Assembly (NCBI RefSeq): GCF_013488205.1 | Contig: NZ_CP040908.1 | Coordinates: forward strand, 3,226,001-3,290,000 | Reading direction: 5' to 3' | DNA: 64,000 bases | Source: Empedobacter falsenii | GTDB lineage: Bacteria; Bacteroidota; Bacteroidia; Flavobacteriales; Weeksellaceae | In this document: positions 10,511 through 18,494 of the stretch, piece after piece | Numbering within the stretch: position 1 is the first letter of the stretch | Layout: the number at the start of each line of letters is the position of its first letter | The notes under the pieces: generated by a model | What the model was told of the DNA's origin: nothing | The model's input: only the letters and a program-made list of their open reading frames with translations | Database searches by the model: none | Made by a program: the position numbers and the translations under genes

Positions 10511-10978
10511 TTAAAAGGTGACTTTTATAATCGCTTTCTTGATGTCAGCGTAATTTATTTTTTCTTCGTGTTCTACTGTAATTTTTCCTTTTCCTACAGG
10601 TTTTGGTTCGCGCGCTTCCCAAAAAATTGTAACACCTTCTTCATCGGCTTCTACAATTTCGCCTTCCACCACTTTGTCGCTTAATGTAGCTTCTAAAGTT
10701 CTTCCTACATTTTTGGCAAATTGGCGTGGCATGGTTAGGTTACTTCCTACACCAGGAGAGGAAACCTCTAATGCAAAATCACATTCTTCTCTATCAAGAT
10801 TGTGCTCTACATGTCGACTTATTCTTACAATTTCTTCGACTGAAAGACCTTCGTCTCCATCTGCTAAAATTACAATTTTATCATCTGGAGTGATTTTCCA
10901 ATCGATAAGAAACAATGACGGATTTTCCGCAATTGCTTCGTCTATCAGCTGTTTTACTTTACTTGAATCCATATACAA
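10511..10978 (-). CDS. rimP: Ribosome maturation factor RimP
   Basis: Cytoplasmic factor needed for maturation of the 30S subunit. It is 155 aa, the usual length, with the RimP N-terminal domain (IVILADGDEGLSVEEIVRISRHVEHNLD) and the family motif DFALEVSSPGVGSNL, followed by a small SH3-like C-terminal domain. The annotated start is MYMDSSK; the second Met (residue 3) is an alternative that changes nothing important. First gene of rimP-nusA-infB, with a -7 box (TATATTTG) and an inverted repeat 54-84 bases upstream. Confidence 0.95.
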   Translation of the reverse strand: MYMDSSKVKQLIDEAIAENPSLFLIDWKITPDDKIVILADGDEGLSVEEIVRISRHVEHNLDREECDFALEVSSPGVGSNLTMPRQFAKNVGRTLEATLSDKVVEGEIVEADEEGVTIFWEAREPKPVGKGKITVEHEEKINYADIKKAIIKVTF

Positions 10979-11031
10979 CGAAAAAGAGAGCTATAACCAG
11001 CCCTCCTCCATTTATTCCTTTAAATTCTTTG

Positions 11032-11039
11032 CAAATATA
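11032..11039 (-). promoter_or_regulatory. -7 promoter box for rimP-nusA-infB
   Basis: TATATTTG on the minus strand matches TAnnTTTG and lies 54 bases upstream of the rimP ATG. A TTG at the ideal distance is missing; the nearest (complement of 11067-11069) is 27 bases away. Confidence 0.45.
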
Positions 11040-11062
11040 GGTCATTTTTTTTTATTGACCTA
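11038..11062. promoter_or_regulatory. Inverted repeat overlapping the rimP promoter
   Basis: TAGGTCA (11038-11044) and TGACCTA (11056-11062) form a perfect 7-bp inverted repeat separated by an 11-base A/T run. It overlaps the -7 box edge, as an operator would. There is no plus-strand transcript for it to terminate. Confidence 0.35.
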
Positions 11063-11082
11063 ATTTCAACCATTTAATCTGA

Positions 11083-11568
11083 TTAATTCATCAGTTGATA
11101 TACAAATATTCCGATAAAGATTAACGTTAATATAATGTCGTAACCTGTTGTCAAAATAAATCCTACAAAAGATCCGAAAGCAGATTTTAAAGCAACCTTG
11201 GGCGAAGCCGCAGTAAAAATTAATTCGCCTAATAACGCTCCCAAAAAAGGTCCTACGATAAAACCGATTGGTGGAAAAAATAATCCGATGATTAATCCGA
11301 CAATAGATCCCCAAATTCCGTATTTGGTTCCGCCTAATTTTTTGGTCATATATGCAGGCAGTAAATAATCTAAAAGCGCACCTAATAACACAAAAAGTCC
11401 TGCAATAATTATCGTTCCCCAATTGTAACTACAATCACCACTAAATTTAAAAACTAATAATCCGACCAATGCCAAAGGTGCTCCTGGTAAAACTGGCAAA
11501 ACAGTTCCGACCAAACCAACAACCAATAAAATTCCACTAATAAGATTTAGTATACTATCGTTATCCAT
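11083..11568 (-). CDS. DUF456 family membrane protein
   Basis: A small inner-membrane protein of unknown function with about four hydrophobic segments: ILNLISGILLVVGLVGTVLP, IIIAGLFVLLGALLDYLLPA, IGLFFPPIGFIVGPFLGALLG and a C-terminal IILTLIFIGIFVYQ. The Gly/Pro-rich motif LPVLPGAPLALVGLL is typical of DUF456. I chose the ATG at 11568 (MDNDSILNLISG), giving 161 aa; a longer frame to 11607 would add residues with no family resemblance and would cover the -7 box of the divergent MscS gene. It is divergent from the channel gene and 104 bases upstream of rimP on the same strand. Confidence 0.8.
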   Translation of the reverse strand: MDNDSILNLISGILLVVGLVGTVLPVLPGAPLALVGLLVFKFSGDCSYNWGTIIIAGLFVLLGALLDYLLPAYMTKKLGGTKYGIWGSIVGLIIGLFFPPIGFIVGPFLGALLGELIFTAASPKVALKSAFGSFVGFILTTGYDIILTLIFIGIFVYQLMN

Positions 11569-11590
11569 TATTTTAGTATTTTTAAAACTG

Positions 11591-11598
11591 TAACTTTG
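11591..11598 (+). promoter_or_regulatory. -7 promoter box for the MscS-family channel gene
   Basis: TAACTTTG on the plus strand, 36 bases upstream of the channel ATG. It matches TAnnTTTG; no clear TTG lies at the right distance. Confidence 0.45.
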
Positions 11599-11633
11599 CA
11601 CAAACAAATCTATTTAAACTCAATTAACAGCTT

Positions 11634-12893
11634 ATGCAAGATAAATCTTTTTATGAAGAATTTTCTGATGGTGTAAAATTTTTTTTCAATCAATATTTCA
11701 AAATTGATTTGTCTGAAAATCTTTTTAATTTCTTAGAAATTGTCACTTGGATAGCTATTCTTTTTGTGTTAGATTTTGTGCTAAGAGCTATTATTCTTCC
11801 GCTTCTAAAAAAATTAAAGAATTTCACCGAAAACGATTGGTTGAAGTTTTTGTACAAAAACAAAGTCTTTGTTTCCGCTATTCATCTCATTCCAATCAGT
11901 TTTGCATTAAGCATGAATGTTATTTTATTCAAGAATGAAGGAAATATTTTTCATGTTGTTCAACGCATTACGCAACTTATTTCATTAATCGTTTTTACGC
12001 AACTTATTTTCCGAGTTATCAATACAATTATTGATGTGTACAACGAAGAAAACAGTTATACAACAGTTGGAGTGCGAACTTTTGGACAAATGTTGAAGTT
12101 TATCATCACGTTTTTTGCGATAATTTCTGGAATAATGATTTTGTTTACGGTTGATAAAAATACGATTATTACTGTTCTCGGAGCTTTAACCGCAGCTGTT
12201 TTATTGATTTTTCGTGATGCGATTTTCGGATTTGTTTCTGGTTTGCAAATCTCTTATTCTAAAATTGTAAAAGTTGGTGATTGGATTACCGTTTCCAAAG
12301 GCGATATTGAGGGAACAGTTAAAGAAATTAACATTAATTTGGTGAAAATTGAGAAGTTTGATAAATCTATTGCAACGGTTCCTACTGTGGATTTGGTTTC
12401 GTCGCAAGTAACCAATCATATGGCGATGTTGGCGACTGGAACTCGTCAAATAAAACGTTCGGTTTCGTTTAATGTCAATTCGTTTCAGTTTTGTAACGAA
12501 GAAATGTTAAATCGTTTTGAAAATATTACTTTAATTCATCATTATATTCAACAAAAACGTCACGAAATTTCCATCTATAATCAAAACATTGAAAATTCTG
12601 ATTTAGATATTAATGGTAAAAATTTAACCAATATTGGTGTTTTTAGAATTTATGTTGAACATTATTTAAAAAGTTTGAAAACTGTTTCGCAAAATGATCC
12701 AATTATTGTAAAACAATTACCTGTTTCTCCGCTTGGAATGCCGTTAGAAATTGGATGTTTTACAACTTCGGCAAGCAATTTGGAATTTGAAAGAATTCAG
12801 TCTGATATTTTCGATCATTTGTTGACAGCTTGTCGTAAATTTGACTTAGAAATTATGCAAAGCATTTCGCTTTCTGATATAAAAAAATTATAA
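11634..12893 (+). CDS. Mechanosensitive ion channel, YbdG/MscM type
   Basis: Inner-membrane channel of the MscS superfamily, expected to open under membrane tension and relieve osmotic stress. The 419-aa protein has about five N-terminal hydrophobic helices (IVTWIAILFVLDFVLRAI; FIITFFAIISGIMILF and others), the pore-lining segment LTAAVLLIFRDAIFGFVSGLQ and the MscS beta domain (IVKVGDWITVSKGDIEGTVKEINI). The C-terminal part, with FRIYVEHYLKSLK, VKQLPVSPLGMPLEIGCFT and SDIFDHL, resembles the E. coli YbdG (MscM) subfamily rather than MscS itself. First of three closely spaced plus-strand genes: pdxJ follows after 9 bases. Confidence 0.88.
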   Translation: MQDKSFYEEFSDGVKFFFNQYFKIDLSENLFNFLEIVTWIAILFVLDFVLRAIILPLLKKLKNFTENDWLKFLYKNKVFVSAIHLIPISFALSMNVILFKNEGNIFHVVQRITQLISLIVFTQLIFRVINTIIDVYNEENSYTTVGVRTFGQMLKFIITFFAIISGIMILFTVDKNTIITVLGALTAAVLLIFRDAIFGFVSGLQISYSKIVKVGDWITVSKGDIEGTVKEININLVKIEKFDKSIATVPTVDLVSSQVTNHMAMLATGTRQIKRSVSFNVNSFQFCNEEMLNRFENITLIHHYIQQKRHEISIYNQNIENSDLDINGKNLTNIGVFRIYVEHYLKSLKTVSQNDPIIVKQLPVSPLGMPLEIGCFTTSASNLEFERIQSDIFDHLLTACRKFDLEIMQSISLSDIKKL

Positions 12894-12902
12894 TATAAAA
12901 TC

Positions 12903-13628
12903 ATGACTAAATTAAGTGTTAATATAAATAAAATTGCCACAATTCGTAATGCACGCGGTGGAAATACGCCAAATCTTGTAGAAGCGGCAATCAAAATTCA
13001 GGAATTCGGAGGACAAGGAATTACGATTCATCCACGTCCAGATGAACGTCATATTCGTTACCAAGATGTGTACGATTTGAAACCTGTTGTAACAACTGAA
13101 TTTAATATTGAAGGAAAACCGATTGATAGTTTTATGGAATTGGTTTTAAACTCAAAACCAGAACAAGTTACTTTAGTTCCTGATGCGGAAGATGCGATTA
13201 CATCAAATGCTGGTTGGGATACAATCAAACATTTTGATTATTTAACTGATGTGATTAAAACGTTTAAAGATGCGGGAATCAGAACATCTATTTTCTTAGA
13301 TCCAAATCCTGCTTTAATTGAAAGTGCTGCAAAAACTGGTGCAGATCGAATCGAATTGTACACAGAAGAATTTGCAACGCAATATGGTTTAGGAAATCTT
13401 GAAGCAATTAACCCATATAAAGAAACAGCTAAATTGGCAATTGAAAACGGCTTGGCTGTAAATGCTGGACACGACTTGAGTTTGGACAATATTGAATATT
13501 TTATTCGCGAAATTCCAACAATTGCAGAAGTTTCTATTGGTCATGCGTTAATTTCTGAAGCCCTATATTTAGGTTTAGAAAATACGACACAAGCCTATTT
13601 ACGTAAAATTGAATTAGCAAATTTGTAA
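12903..13628 (+). CDS. pdxJ: Pyridoxine 5'-phosphate synthase PdxJ
   Basis: Catalyses the last ring-forming step of the DXP-dependent vitamin B6 pathway, condensing 1-deoxyxylulose 5-phosphate with 3-amino-2-oxopropyl phosphate. It is 241 aa, the usual length for this TIM barrel. Recognisable motifs are LSVNINKIATIRNARGGNTP at the N-terminus, GITIHPRPDERHI, the EQVTLVPDA segment and GLAVNAGHDLSLDN. It lies 9 bases after the channel gene and 3 bases before an alpha/beta hydrolase, probably in one transcript; the pdxJ-hydrolase pairing is commonly seen in flavobacteria. Confidence 0.97.
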   Translation: MTKLSVNINKIATIRNARGGNTPNLVEAAIKIQEFGGQGITIHPRPDERHIRYQDVYDLKPVVTTEFNIEGKPIDSFMELVLNSKPEQVTLVPDAEDAITSNAGWDTIKHFDYLTDVIKTFKDAGIRTSIFLDPNPALIESAAKTGADRIELYTEEFATQYGLGNLEAINPYKETAKLAIENGLAVNAGHDLSLDNIEYFIREIPTIAEVSIGHALISEALYLGLENTTQAYLRKIELANL

Positions 13629-13631
13629 AAA

Positions 13632-14408
13632 ATGGCAGAAATCTTACATAGTAAAATTGTCGGTTCTGGTGAAAAACATTTGTTGGTTTTTCATGGATTA
13701 TTCGGGCAATTGGATAATTGGAGCACATTAGGAAAACATTTTGGTGAATATTTTACGACACATTTGATTGATTTACGTAATCATGGACGTAGTTTTCATA
13801 GCGAAGATTCTTCTTTAGCAGCTATGACGCAAGATATTGTGAATTATATGGATGCAAATTCTATCGAAAAAGCACATTTGTTGGGACATTCGCTTGGCGG
13901 AAGAATTGTGATTGATTTTGCGATGATTCATCAAAATAGATTAGATCATTTGATTGTTGCGGATATGGCACCAAAAGCGTATCAACCTCATCATAATGCG
14001 ATTTTCAAAGCATTAAAATCTGTTAATTTTGATCAAGTCGAAACTCGAAAAGATGTAGAAGCTACTTTAGAACAATATATTCCTGAAATTGGTGTGCGAC
14101 AATTTTTATTGAAGAACGTTTACCATGCCGAGAATGGAAAATATGCTTTTCGATTCAATTTAGATATTTTGGATAAATTTTATCAAGAGATGATTGGTTC
14201 TGAATTGTTAAAAGGAGAATTTGATGGTTCAACTTTATTTTTGGGTGGCGCAAATTCTAATTACATTATGCCAGAAGATGAAATGATTATCAAAGAGCGT
14301 TTTCCAAATGCGGAAATCAAGAAAATTGCAAATGCAGGACATTGGTTACATGCCGAAAATCCGAAAGATTTTACAGCAGAAGTTTTAGATTTCTTGTTGA
14401 ATAAATAA
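13632..14408 (+). CDS. Alpha/beta hydrolase, YbfF-like
   Basis: Cytoplasmic serine hydrolase of 258 aa resembling the YbfF/PHA-depolymerase-like esterase group. The oxyanion-side HG motif is VFHGLFGQLDNW, the second motif LIDLRNHGRS, the nucleophile elbow GHSLGG, and the terminal catalytic histidine lies in NAGHWLHAENP. The acid residue is probably in the DMAPKAY or late beta-strand region. Only 3 bases separate it from pdxJ, so the two are cotranscribed, followed by a strong bidirectional terminator. The natural substrate is unknown; thioesters or short acyl esters are typical for relatives. Confidence 0.85.
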   Translation: MAEILHSKIVGSGEKHLLVFHGLFGQLDNWSTLGKHFGEYFTTHLIDLRNHGRSFHSEDSSLAAMTQDIVNYMDANSIEKAHLLGHSLGGRIVIDFAMIHQNRLDHLIVADMAPKAYQPHHNAIFKALKSVNFDQVETRKDVEATLEQYIPEIGVRQFLLKNVYHAENGKYAFRFNLDILDKFYQEMIGSELLKGEFDGSTLFLGGANSNYIMPEDEMIIKERFPNAEIKKIANAGHWLHAENPKDFTAEVLDFLLNK

Positions 14409-14412
14409 AAAC

Positions 14413-14450
14413 AAAAAAGCGAAATTCTAAATTTGAATTTCGCTTTTTTT
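14413..14450. terminator. Bidirectional Rho-independent terminator
   Basis: AAAAAAGCGAAATTC and GAATTTCGCTTTTTTT form a long A/T-flanked hairpin with loop TAAATTT. It lies between the convergent hydrolase and GNAT genes and has T runs in both directions. Confidence 0.85.
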
Positions 14451-14491
14451 ATATCAGATTATCATTCCAAGTTTATCGAGAAATCTATTCT

Positions 14492-15031
14492 TTAAATCAA
14501 TTTATTTTCTCTCAACAACGACCAATAAATCATAGTTGAATCTCGACTCAATTCAGTGAAATTTAGTTTTGTCAAAAGTTTCGTTGAACCAATATTTTCT
14601 ATCAAACAACAAGCGGTTACTTCTTCCAAAGTTTCTTTTGTAAATGCCCAATTTATCAATTCCGCAGCTGCTTCAACGGCAAAACCTTGTTTTCTTTCTG
14701 CTTCGATAATTCCATAACCAATATCACAACTTCTTCCAACAAAATTATAACCTTTAAAACCAATGTCACCAATTATTTCTCGTGTTGATTTCTTGATAAT
14801 CATCCACGATTCGAAACCTGTTGGTGCGTCAACTTTAGACAAGTTTACAATAATTCGAGGCAATGTTTCGATTACATCTGCATCTGGCCAACCTTTTCCT
14901 CTAACTAAATTTAATTGCTCTAATTCGGTATAATTATTCTGTAATATATTTTCGCAAATGGAAATCGTGAACGGCATCAAAATTAATCGTTCGCTACACA
15001 ATTCCGTTACTTGTAAACTTTCTAAATGCAT
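14492..15031 (-). CDS. GNAT family N-acetyltransferase
   Basis: A 179-aa acetyltransferase of the GNAT fold, probably of the RimJ/RimL-like group (Acetyltransf_3): early ERLILMPF, the central GDIGFKG strand and the acetyl-CoA motif region DIGYGIIEAERKQGFAVEAAAELINWAF, followed by IENIGSTKLLTKLNF. The acetyl-CoA loop (RKQGFA) keeps the usual basic/glycine character. Substrate unknown; small molecules, protein N-termini or antibiotics are all possible in this family. Its start lies within the last ten bases of the upstream ABC ATPase gene, so translational coupling is likely. Confidence 0.85.
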   Translation of the reverse strand: MHLESLQVTELCSERLILMPFTISICENILQNNYTELEQLNLVRGKGWPDADVIETLPRIIVNLSKVDAPTGFESWMIIKKSTREIIGDIGFKGYNFVGRSCDIGYGIIEAERKQGFAVEAAAELINWAFTKETLEEVTACCLIENIGSTKLLTKLNFTELSRDSTMIYWSLLRENKLI

Positions 15032-16035
15032 AATTGATGAAATTTTATAACTTCAAAATGTATCAACTCATCTTTCATTAATTTTTGAGAAGAATAAATC
15101 AACAATTCAATGTTTTTGAATGTAAATCTTACCAAATAATCTCTTCCCTGAAATTTTGATGAAATTACTTTTCCTTCAAATTTTCCATTTTCAGAAATTG
15201 TAATTTCTTCTGGATAAATGACAATTTTAGAAGAATCGATTCCTAAATCTTGCGAATCATCCAACACATTTACATAACCAAAAAGTTTGGCCACATAAGC
15301 TGTCGCAGGAGAATTTCGCACATTCTCGACCTCATCAAACTGAATCATTTTTCCGTTTTGCAAAACTAAAATTTTATCCGAAGTATAAAAAGCATCATTC
15401 AAATCGTGCGTTGTAAAAATTACTGTAATTTGATGCGCTTTGCACCAATCCATAATTTTTTCTCGAATGGTTAATTTTAATGTTTGATCTAAATTAGAAA
15501 AAGGTTCATCCAGCAACAAAATTTCGGGTTGTTGTGCCAAAGCTCGTGCAATAGACACACGCTGTCGCTGACCTCCACTCAGTTTATTTGGAAAAATATG
15601 TTTAAAATCTAACATTTCAACCACCGTTAACGCTTCGTCAATTTGTTGTTGCTTAAGTTCTAAATCAAAATTGCTTAAAAATTTTCCGACATTTTCGCCA
15701 ACCGTCACAAAATCTAACAAATCATAATCTTGCGCTACGTATTTCATCATTTTATGACCTGGAATCAAGTTATAAGCAGGACCACGTAATTTTTTGGTAT
15801 GATAGTAAATTTCTCCTTCTTTAAAATCTAACAAACCATAAATCAATTTCAGTAAAGTTGACTTTCCACTTCCACTTTCTCCGATAATACTTATCACTTC
15901 GCCTTTGTTAACTGCAAAATTGATGTTATCGAGTACTTTTTCTTCGAAATCTGGATAATTATAACTGAGTTGTTTTACGTTTAGCACGATTGAATAATTT
16001 TTCTTATGTTTGGCTAAGGTATTAGATTTATTCAA
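15022..16035 (-). CDS. ABC transporter ATP-binding protein without an adjacent permease
   Basis: A 337-aa nucleotide-binding subunit of the PotA/FbpC/ModC-like type. Walker A is GESGSGKST (52-60), a Q-loop lies near VAQDYD, the ABC signature is LSGGQRQRV (152-160), Walker B LLLDEP (173-178) and the switch histidine TTHD (His210). Roughly residues 250-337 look like a TOBE-type regulatory domain (IDSSKIVIYPEEITI). No permease or binding protein is in the neighbourhood; the gene overlaps a GNAT gene by 10 bases. A GTG at 15987 would give a more family-like start (residue 17, VLNVKQLSYNY), so the first 16 residues may not be translated. Confidence 0.88.
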   Translation of the reverse strand: MNKSNTLAKHKKNYSIVLNVKQLSYNYPDFEEKVLDNINFAVNKGEVISIIGESGSGKSTLLKLIYGLLDFKEGEIYYHTKKLRGPAYNLIPGHKMMKYVAQDYDLLDFVTVGENVGKFLSNFDLELKQQQIDEALTVVEMLDFKHIFPNKLSGGQRQRVSIARALAQQPEILLLDEPFSNLDQTLKLTIREKIMDWCKAHQITVIFTTHDLNDAFYTSDKILVLQNGKMIQFDEVENVRNSPATAYVAKLFGYVNVLDDSQDLGIDSSKIVIYPEEITISENGKFEGKVISSKFQGRDYLVRFTFKNIELLIYSSQKLMKDELIHFEVIKFHQLCI

Positions 16036-16101
16036 TATGAAATAATTGTTTAATTATTTCATTTATTGATATAAATCAATATCAACTATTAATTTATATT
16101 A

Positions 16102-16109
16102 TAGTTTTG
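16102..16109 (+). promoter_or_regulatory. -7 promoter box for the YceI lipoprotein gene
   Basis: TAGTTTTG matches TAnnTTTG, 26 bases upstream of the ATG. No TTG at the right spacing. Confidence 0.45.
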
Positions 16110-16135
16110 TAAAAGAAAAAATTAAAAAAAGCGAT

Positions 16136-16822
16136 ATGAAAAAATTATTCTTAGGATTGGCTGTTGTTTCTGCTGTTGCATTAACATCTTGTGGAGGAAA
16201 AACTGAAACTAAAGCTGCTACAGAAGCTCAAGAAGGAGCAACATCAACTGAAGGAGCTGCAGAATATGCTGTTGATACAACTGCATCTGTTGTAAATTGG
16301 AAAGGTGGAAAAACTTTTGACGATATCAACAAACCAGAAGAAGGTCACTACGGAGTAGTAAAATTAAAAGAAGGTTCTGTAAAAGTACACGACGGAGTTT
16401 TAGAATCAGGGAAATTTGTTGCTGATTTTGCTTCTTTCGAATCGAAAGATTTAGATGCTGATGCAGAAAGTAAAGGAAAATTAGACGGACACTTAAAATC
16501 TGCTGATTTCTTAGACGTTGAAAAATTCCCAACTGCAACTTTCGAAATTACAGGAGTTAAAGCTTTAGAAGGAGGAGATTACAATTCAGAAATTTCTGGA
16601 AACTTAGATTTCCGTGGAGTTCCTAAAAATGTTACTTTCAAAGCTAACGTAACTGTTGATGCGAATGGTGTTACAATCAAATCTGAAGAATTCGGAATTA
16701 ACCGTAAAGATTTCGGAATTGTTTTCACAGGTGGTGGAGGATCTATTGTAAAAGACGAAGTTTTATTACAAGTAGATTTATCAGCTAAACCAGCTGCTGC
16801 AACTGAAGAAGCTGCAAAATAA
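16136..16822 (+). CDS. YceI family lipoprotein
   Basis: A 228-aa lipoprotein: the signal MKKLFLGLAVVSAVALTSC ends in a lipobox with Cys19. An Ala/Thr/Glu-rich linker (about 20-45) leads to a YceI lipocalin-like domain (VDTTASVVNWKGGKTFDDIN... to the C-terminus), with DGHLKSADFLDVEKFPTATFEIT and SGNLDFRGVPKNVTFKANV as the typical strands. YceI domains bind isoprenoid-like lipids; some members respond to acid or osmotic stress. A Gly-rich loop (FTGGGGSIV) near the end is characteristic. Single-gene unit with its own -7 box and terminator. Ligand unknown. Confidence 0.9.
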   Translation: MKKLFLGLAVVSAVALTSCGGKTETKAATEAQEGATSTEGAAEYAVDTTASVVNWKGGKTFDDINKPEEGHYGVVKLKEGSVKVHDGVLESGKFVADFASFESKDLDADAESKGKLDGHLKSADFLDVEKFPTATFEITGVKALEGGDYNSEISGNLDFRGVPKNVTFKANVTVDANGVTIKSEEFGINRKDFGIVFTGGGGSIVKDEVLLQVDLSAKPAAATEEAAK

Positions 16823-16850
16823 TCGAATTGAATATTCATAAAATAATAGA

Positions 16851-16880
16851 AGCCATTTATCTTAGATAGATGGCTTTTTT
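16851..16880 (+). terminator. Rho-independent terminator after the YceI gene
   Basis: AGCCATTTATCT and AGATAGATGGCT form a 12-bp stem with one G-T pair, followed by a run of T residues. Confidence 0.8.
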
Positions 16881-16983
16881 GGTTTAGAGGCGAAAAAATA
16901 TAATTTCTCTCATTTTTTTTGTGATAATTAATTGAACTTAATTATATTCGTACTCATAATTAATAACATACATTAACAAAACA

Positions 16984-17502
16984 ATGAAAACAATTAAGTT
17001 CTTCCATCCGGATGAAACATTTAATTATAATATTGAAAAATCGTTATGCAAAGTCGTTTTTCAAGGAAATAAAAAATGTTTGTTGGTAGAAATACATTCG
17101 ACTGATGACTTAGAACACGTAGAAGGCGATTCGTTACAAAACGATTTTCCTCAACTTTCTTTATTTATTGATGATTTTCCTTTGGATGTAGAATCTGTGG
17201 AGGAATTGAACGGTAAAAAAGTTTCTATTCCTTACGGTTTTGCCGAGGAAGAAGACGAAGAAGGTGAAACTGTGGAAGTATATTACACAACGTTGAATGT
17301 TTCGGAAGAAGATTATGAAACGGTGAACAACGAATTAACTTTTAGTGTAAATGACAAAGGAATTTTGACCTTAAATTGGAAAGGTGAAGTACAAGATTTT
17401 GTAGAAGAATCTGACGGAGATATTCCTTTCGAAATTGAATGTACATTTGAAGAATTCGAATTTGACGAAGACGATTTTGAAGAAATAATAAAACCAAAAT
17501 AA
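16984..17502 (+). CDS. Acidic hypothetical protein
   Basis: I do not recognise this 172-aa protein. It is very acidic, with clusters such as EEEDEEGE (about 80-87) and EFEFDEDDFEE near the C-terminus, no signal peptide and no membrane segment, so probably cytoplasmic. Alternating hydrophobic residues (KKCLLVEIHSTDD, LSLFIDDFPLDV, VYYTTLNVSEED, LTFSVNDKGILTLNW) suggest a mostly beta fold of about ten strands. It is a monocistronic plus-strand gene, followed immediately by a perfect hairpin terminator shared with the convergent next gene. Codon use looks like its neighbours. Confidence 0.7.
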   Translation: MKTIKFFHPDETFNYNIEKSLCKVVFQGNKKCLLVEIHSTDDLEHVEGDSLQNDFPQLSLFIDDFPLDVESVEELNGKKVSIPYGFAEEEDEEGETVEVYYTTLNVSEEDYETVNNELTFSVNDKGILTLNWKGEVQDFVEESDGDIPFEIECTFEEFEFDEDDFEEIIKPK

Positions 17503-17505
17503 ATA

Positions 17506-17535
17506 AAAAACGGCTCAGAAATCTGAGCCGTTTTT
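17506..17535. terminator. Bidirectional Rho-independent terminator
   Basis: AAAAACGGCTCAGA and TCTGAGCCGTTTTT are perfect inverted repeats around an AA centre, placed exactly between two convergent genes. Confidence 0.9.
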
Positions 17536-18057
17536 CTATTTAAACATTTGATATATTTTATCTTTTTCGTAACCTTCGATAGTTACTTTTTGATTAGTAC
17601 TATAAAATGTATATTCTTTACGATTATCTGTATCTATAATATAATTCGGAAAAGATTTATTTGGTCTTCTCATCCTTGCTTCTTTGAGATTTTTTCGATC
17701 CTTGTTGGCTATCAAAAAAGTCTTTTTATCAAGAATCAAAAAGTAATATTCTTTTTCTAAAGAATAATAGTTACTTGACGATTTTACAGTTAAGATTAAT
17801 TTATTGTCCTTTACTTGATAAGTTCCTTCAGCAAAACCATAATTAGCATTATTGATTTCTTTACCGTTTTTATCTAACTCTACAATACAGTTATAAAAAA
17901 CCGACTTGTATTGGAATTGTTGGTTGTTAAACAATTTCAATTCAAAGTTGCTATGTTTAAAGATTAAAGGAGTCGTCAACACTAATTTATCTTGCGCTTT
18001 TGTATTAATTGCAAGCAAAAATAATAATCCAACCAATAATTTATTCCACAAATTCAT
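17536..18057 (-). CDS. Secreted hypothetical protein
   Basis: A 173-aa protein I do not recognise. I use the ATG at 18057 (MNLWNKLLVGLLFLLAINTKAQ), which gives a clean signal peptide ending KAQ; an upstream in-frame ATG at 18072 would only add MLISY. The mature part is rich in Lys, Asn and Tyr, with beta-type alternation (FELKLFNNQQFQYKSVFYNCIVEL, GTYQVKDNKLILTV), as in small lipocalin-like or 'membrane/secreted' flavobacterial proteins that report an element's presence through short repeats. No catalytic motif is visible. It stands alone between the convergent acidic protein and the DUF423 gene. Confidence 0.65.
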   Translation of the reverse strand: MNLWNKLLVGLLFLLAINTKAQDKLVLTTPLIFKHSNFELKLFNNQQFQYKSVFYNCIVELDKNGKEINNANYGFAEGTYQVKDNKLILTVKSSSNYYSLEKEYYFLILDKKTFLIANKDRKNLKEARMRRPNKSFPNYIIDTDNRKEYTFYSTNQKVTIEGYEKDKIYQMFK

Positions 18058-18092
18058 ATAACTGATTAACAATTATATAAATTTAAAGAAAA

Positions 18093-18476
18093 TTATTTTC
18101 CTTTCATAAAAATCCAAGCCAATAAACCCCAACCGATAATCATGAATAATCCTCCAAGTGGCGTAATTGGTCCTAAAAATTTAAGGTTTACGTTCCAATG
18201 TTCTGCGAATGACAACAAATAGATACTTACAGAAAAAACAAATGTTCCGGCAATTAAACACCAAGCAGCAGAGCGTTCTAATCCGTTGTTAAATTGAAAA
18301 TACATTCCAACAGCTAATAAAACTATTGCATGATACATTTGATAACGTACCCCTACTTCAAAACTTGCTAATTTTTCCGCAGGTAAAATTTTCTTGAACG
18401 CATGAGCTCCGAAAGCGCCTAATATAACCGCCGTCATTCCGTATAATGAAGCGATTGTCAACACAAGATTTTTCAT
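18093..18476 (-). CDS. DUF423 family membrane protein
   Basis: A 127-aa inner-membrane protein with four hydrophobic segments, related to E. coli YgdD. Typical features are the N-terminal LYGMTAVILGAFGAHAFKKIL, the QMYHAIVLLAVGMYFQF segment and the C-terminal ITPLGGLFMIIGWGLLAW. The biochemical role of the family is not known. It lies 18 bases after tsaB on the same strand, so the two are probably cotranscribed. Confidence 0.9.
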   Translation of the reverse strand: MKNLVLTIASLYGMTAVILGAFGAHAFKKILPAEKLASFEVGVRYQMYHAIVLLAVGMYFQFNNGLERSAAWCLIAGTFVFSVSIYLLSFAEHWNVNLKFLGPITPLGGLFMIIGWGLLAWIFMKGK

Positions 18477-18494
18477 AAATTATCTCTTTTTATT

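Noticed and set aside
10991-11011. Hexapeptide upstream frame (MEEGWL) before rimP
   Set aside because: It has no plausible role or conserved residues; the GGAGGAGG stretch is purine-rich but not near the rimP ATG.
11066-11422. 118-aa minus-strand frame overlapping the DUF456 gene
   Set aside because: Cys/Arg/Ile-rich shadow frame; the DUF456 frame has helices and family motifs.
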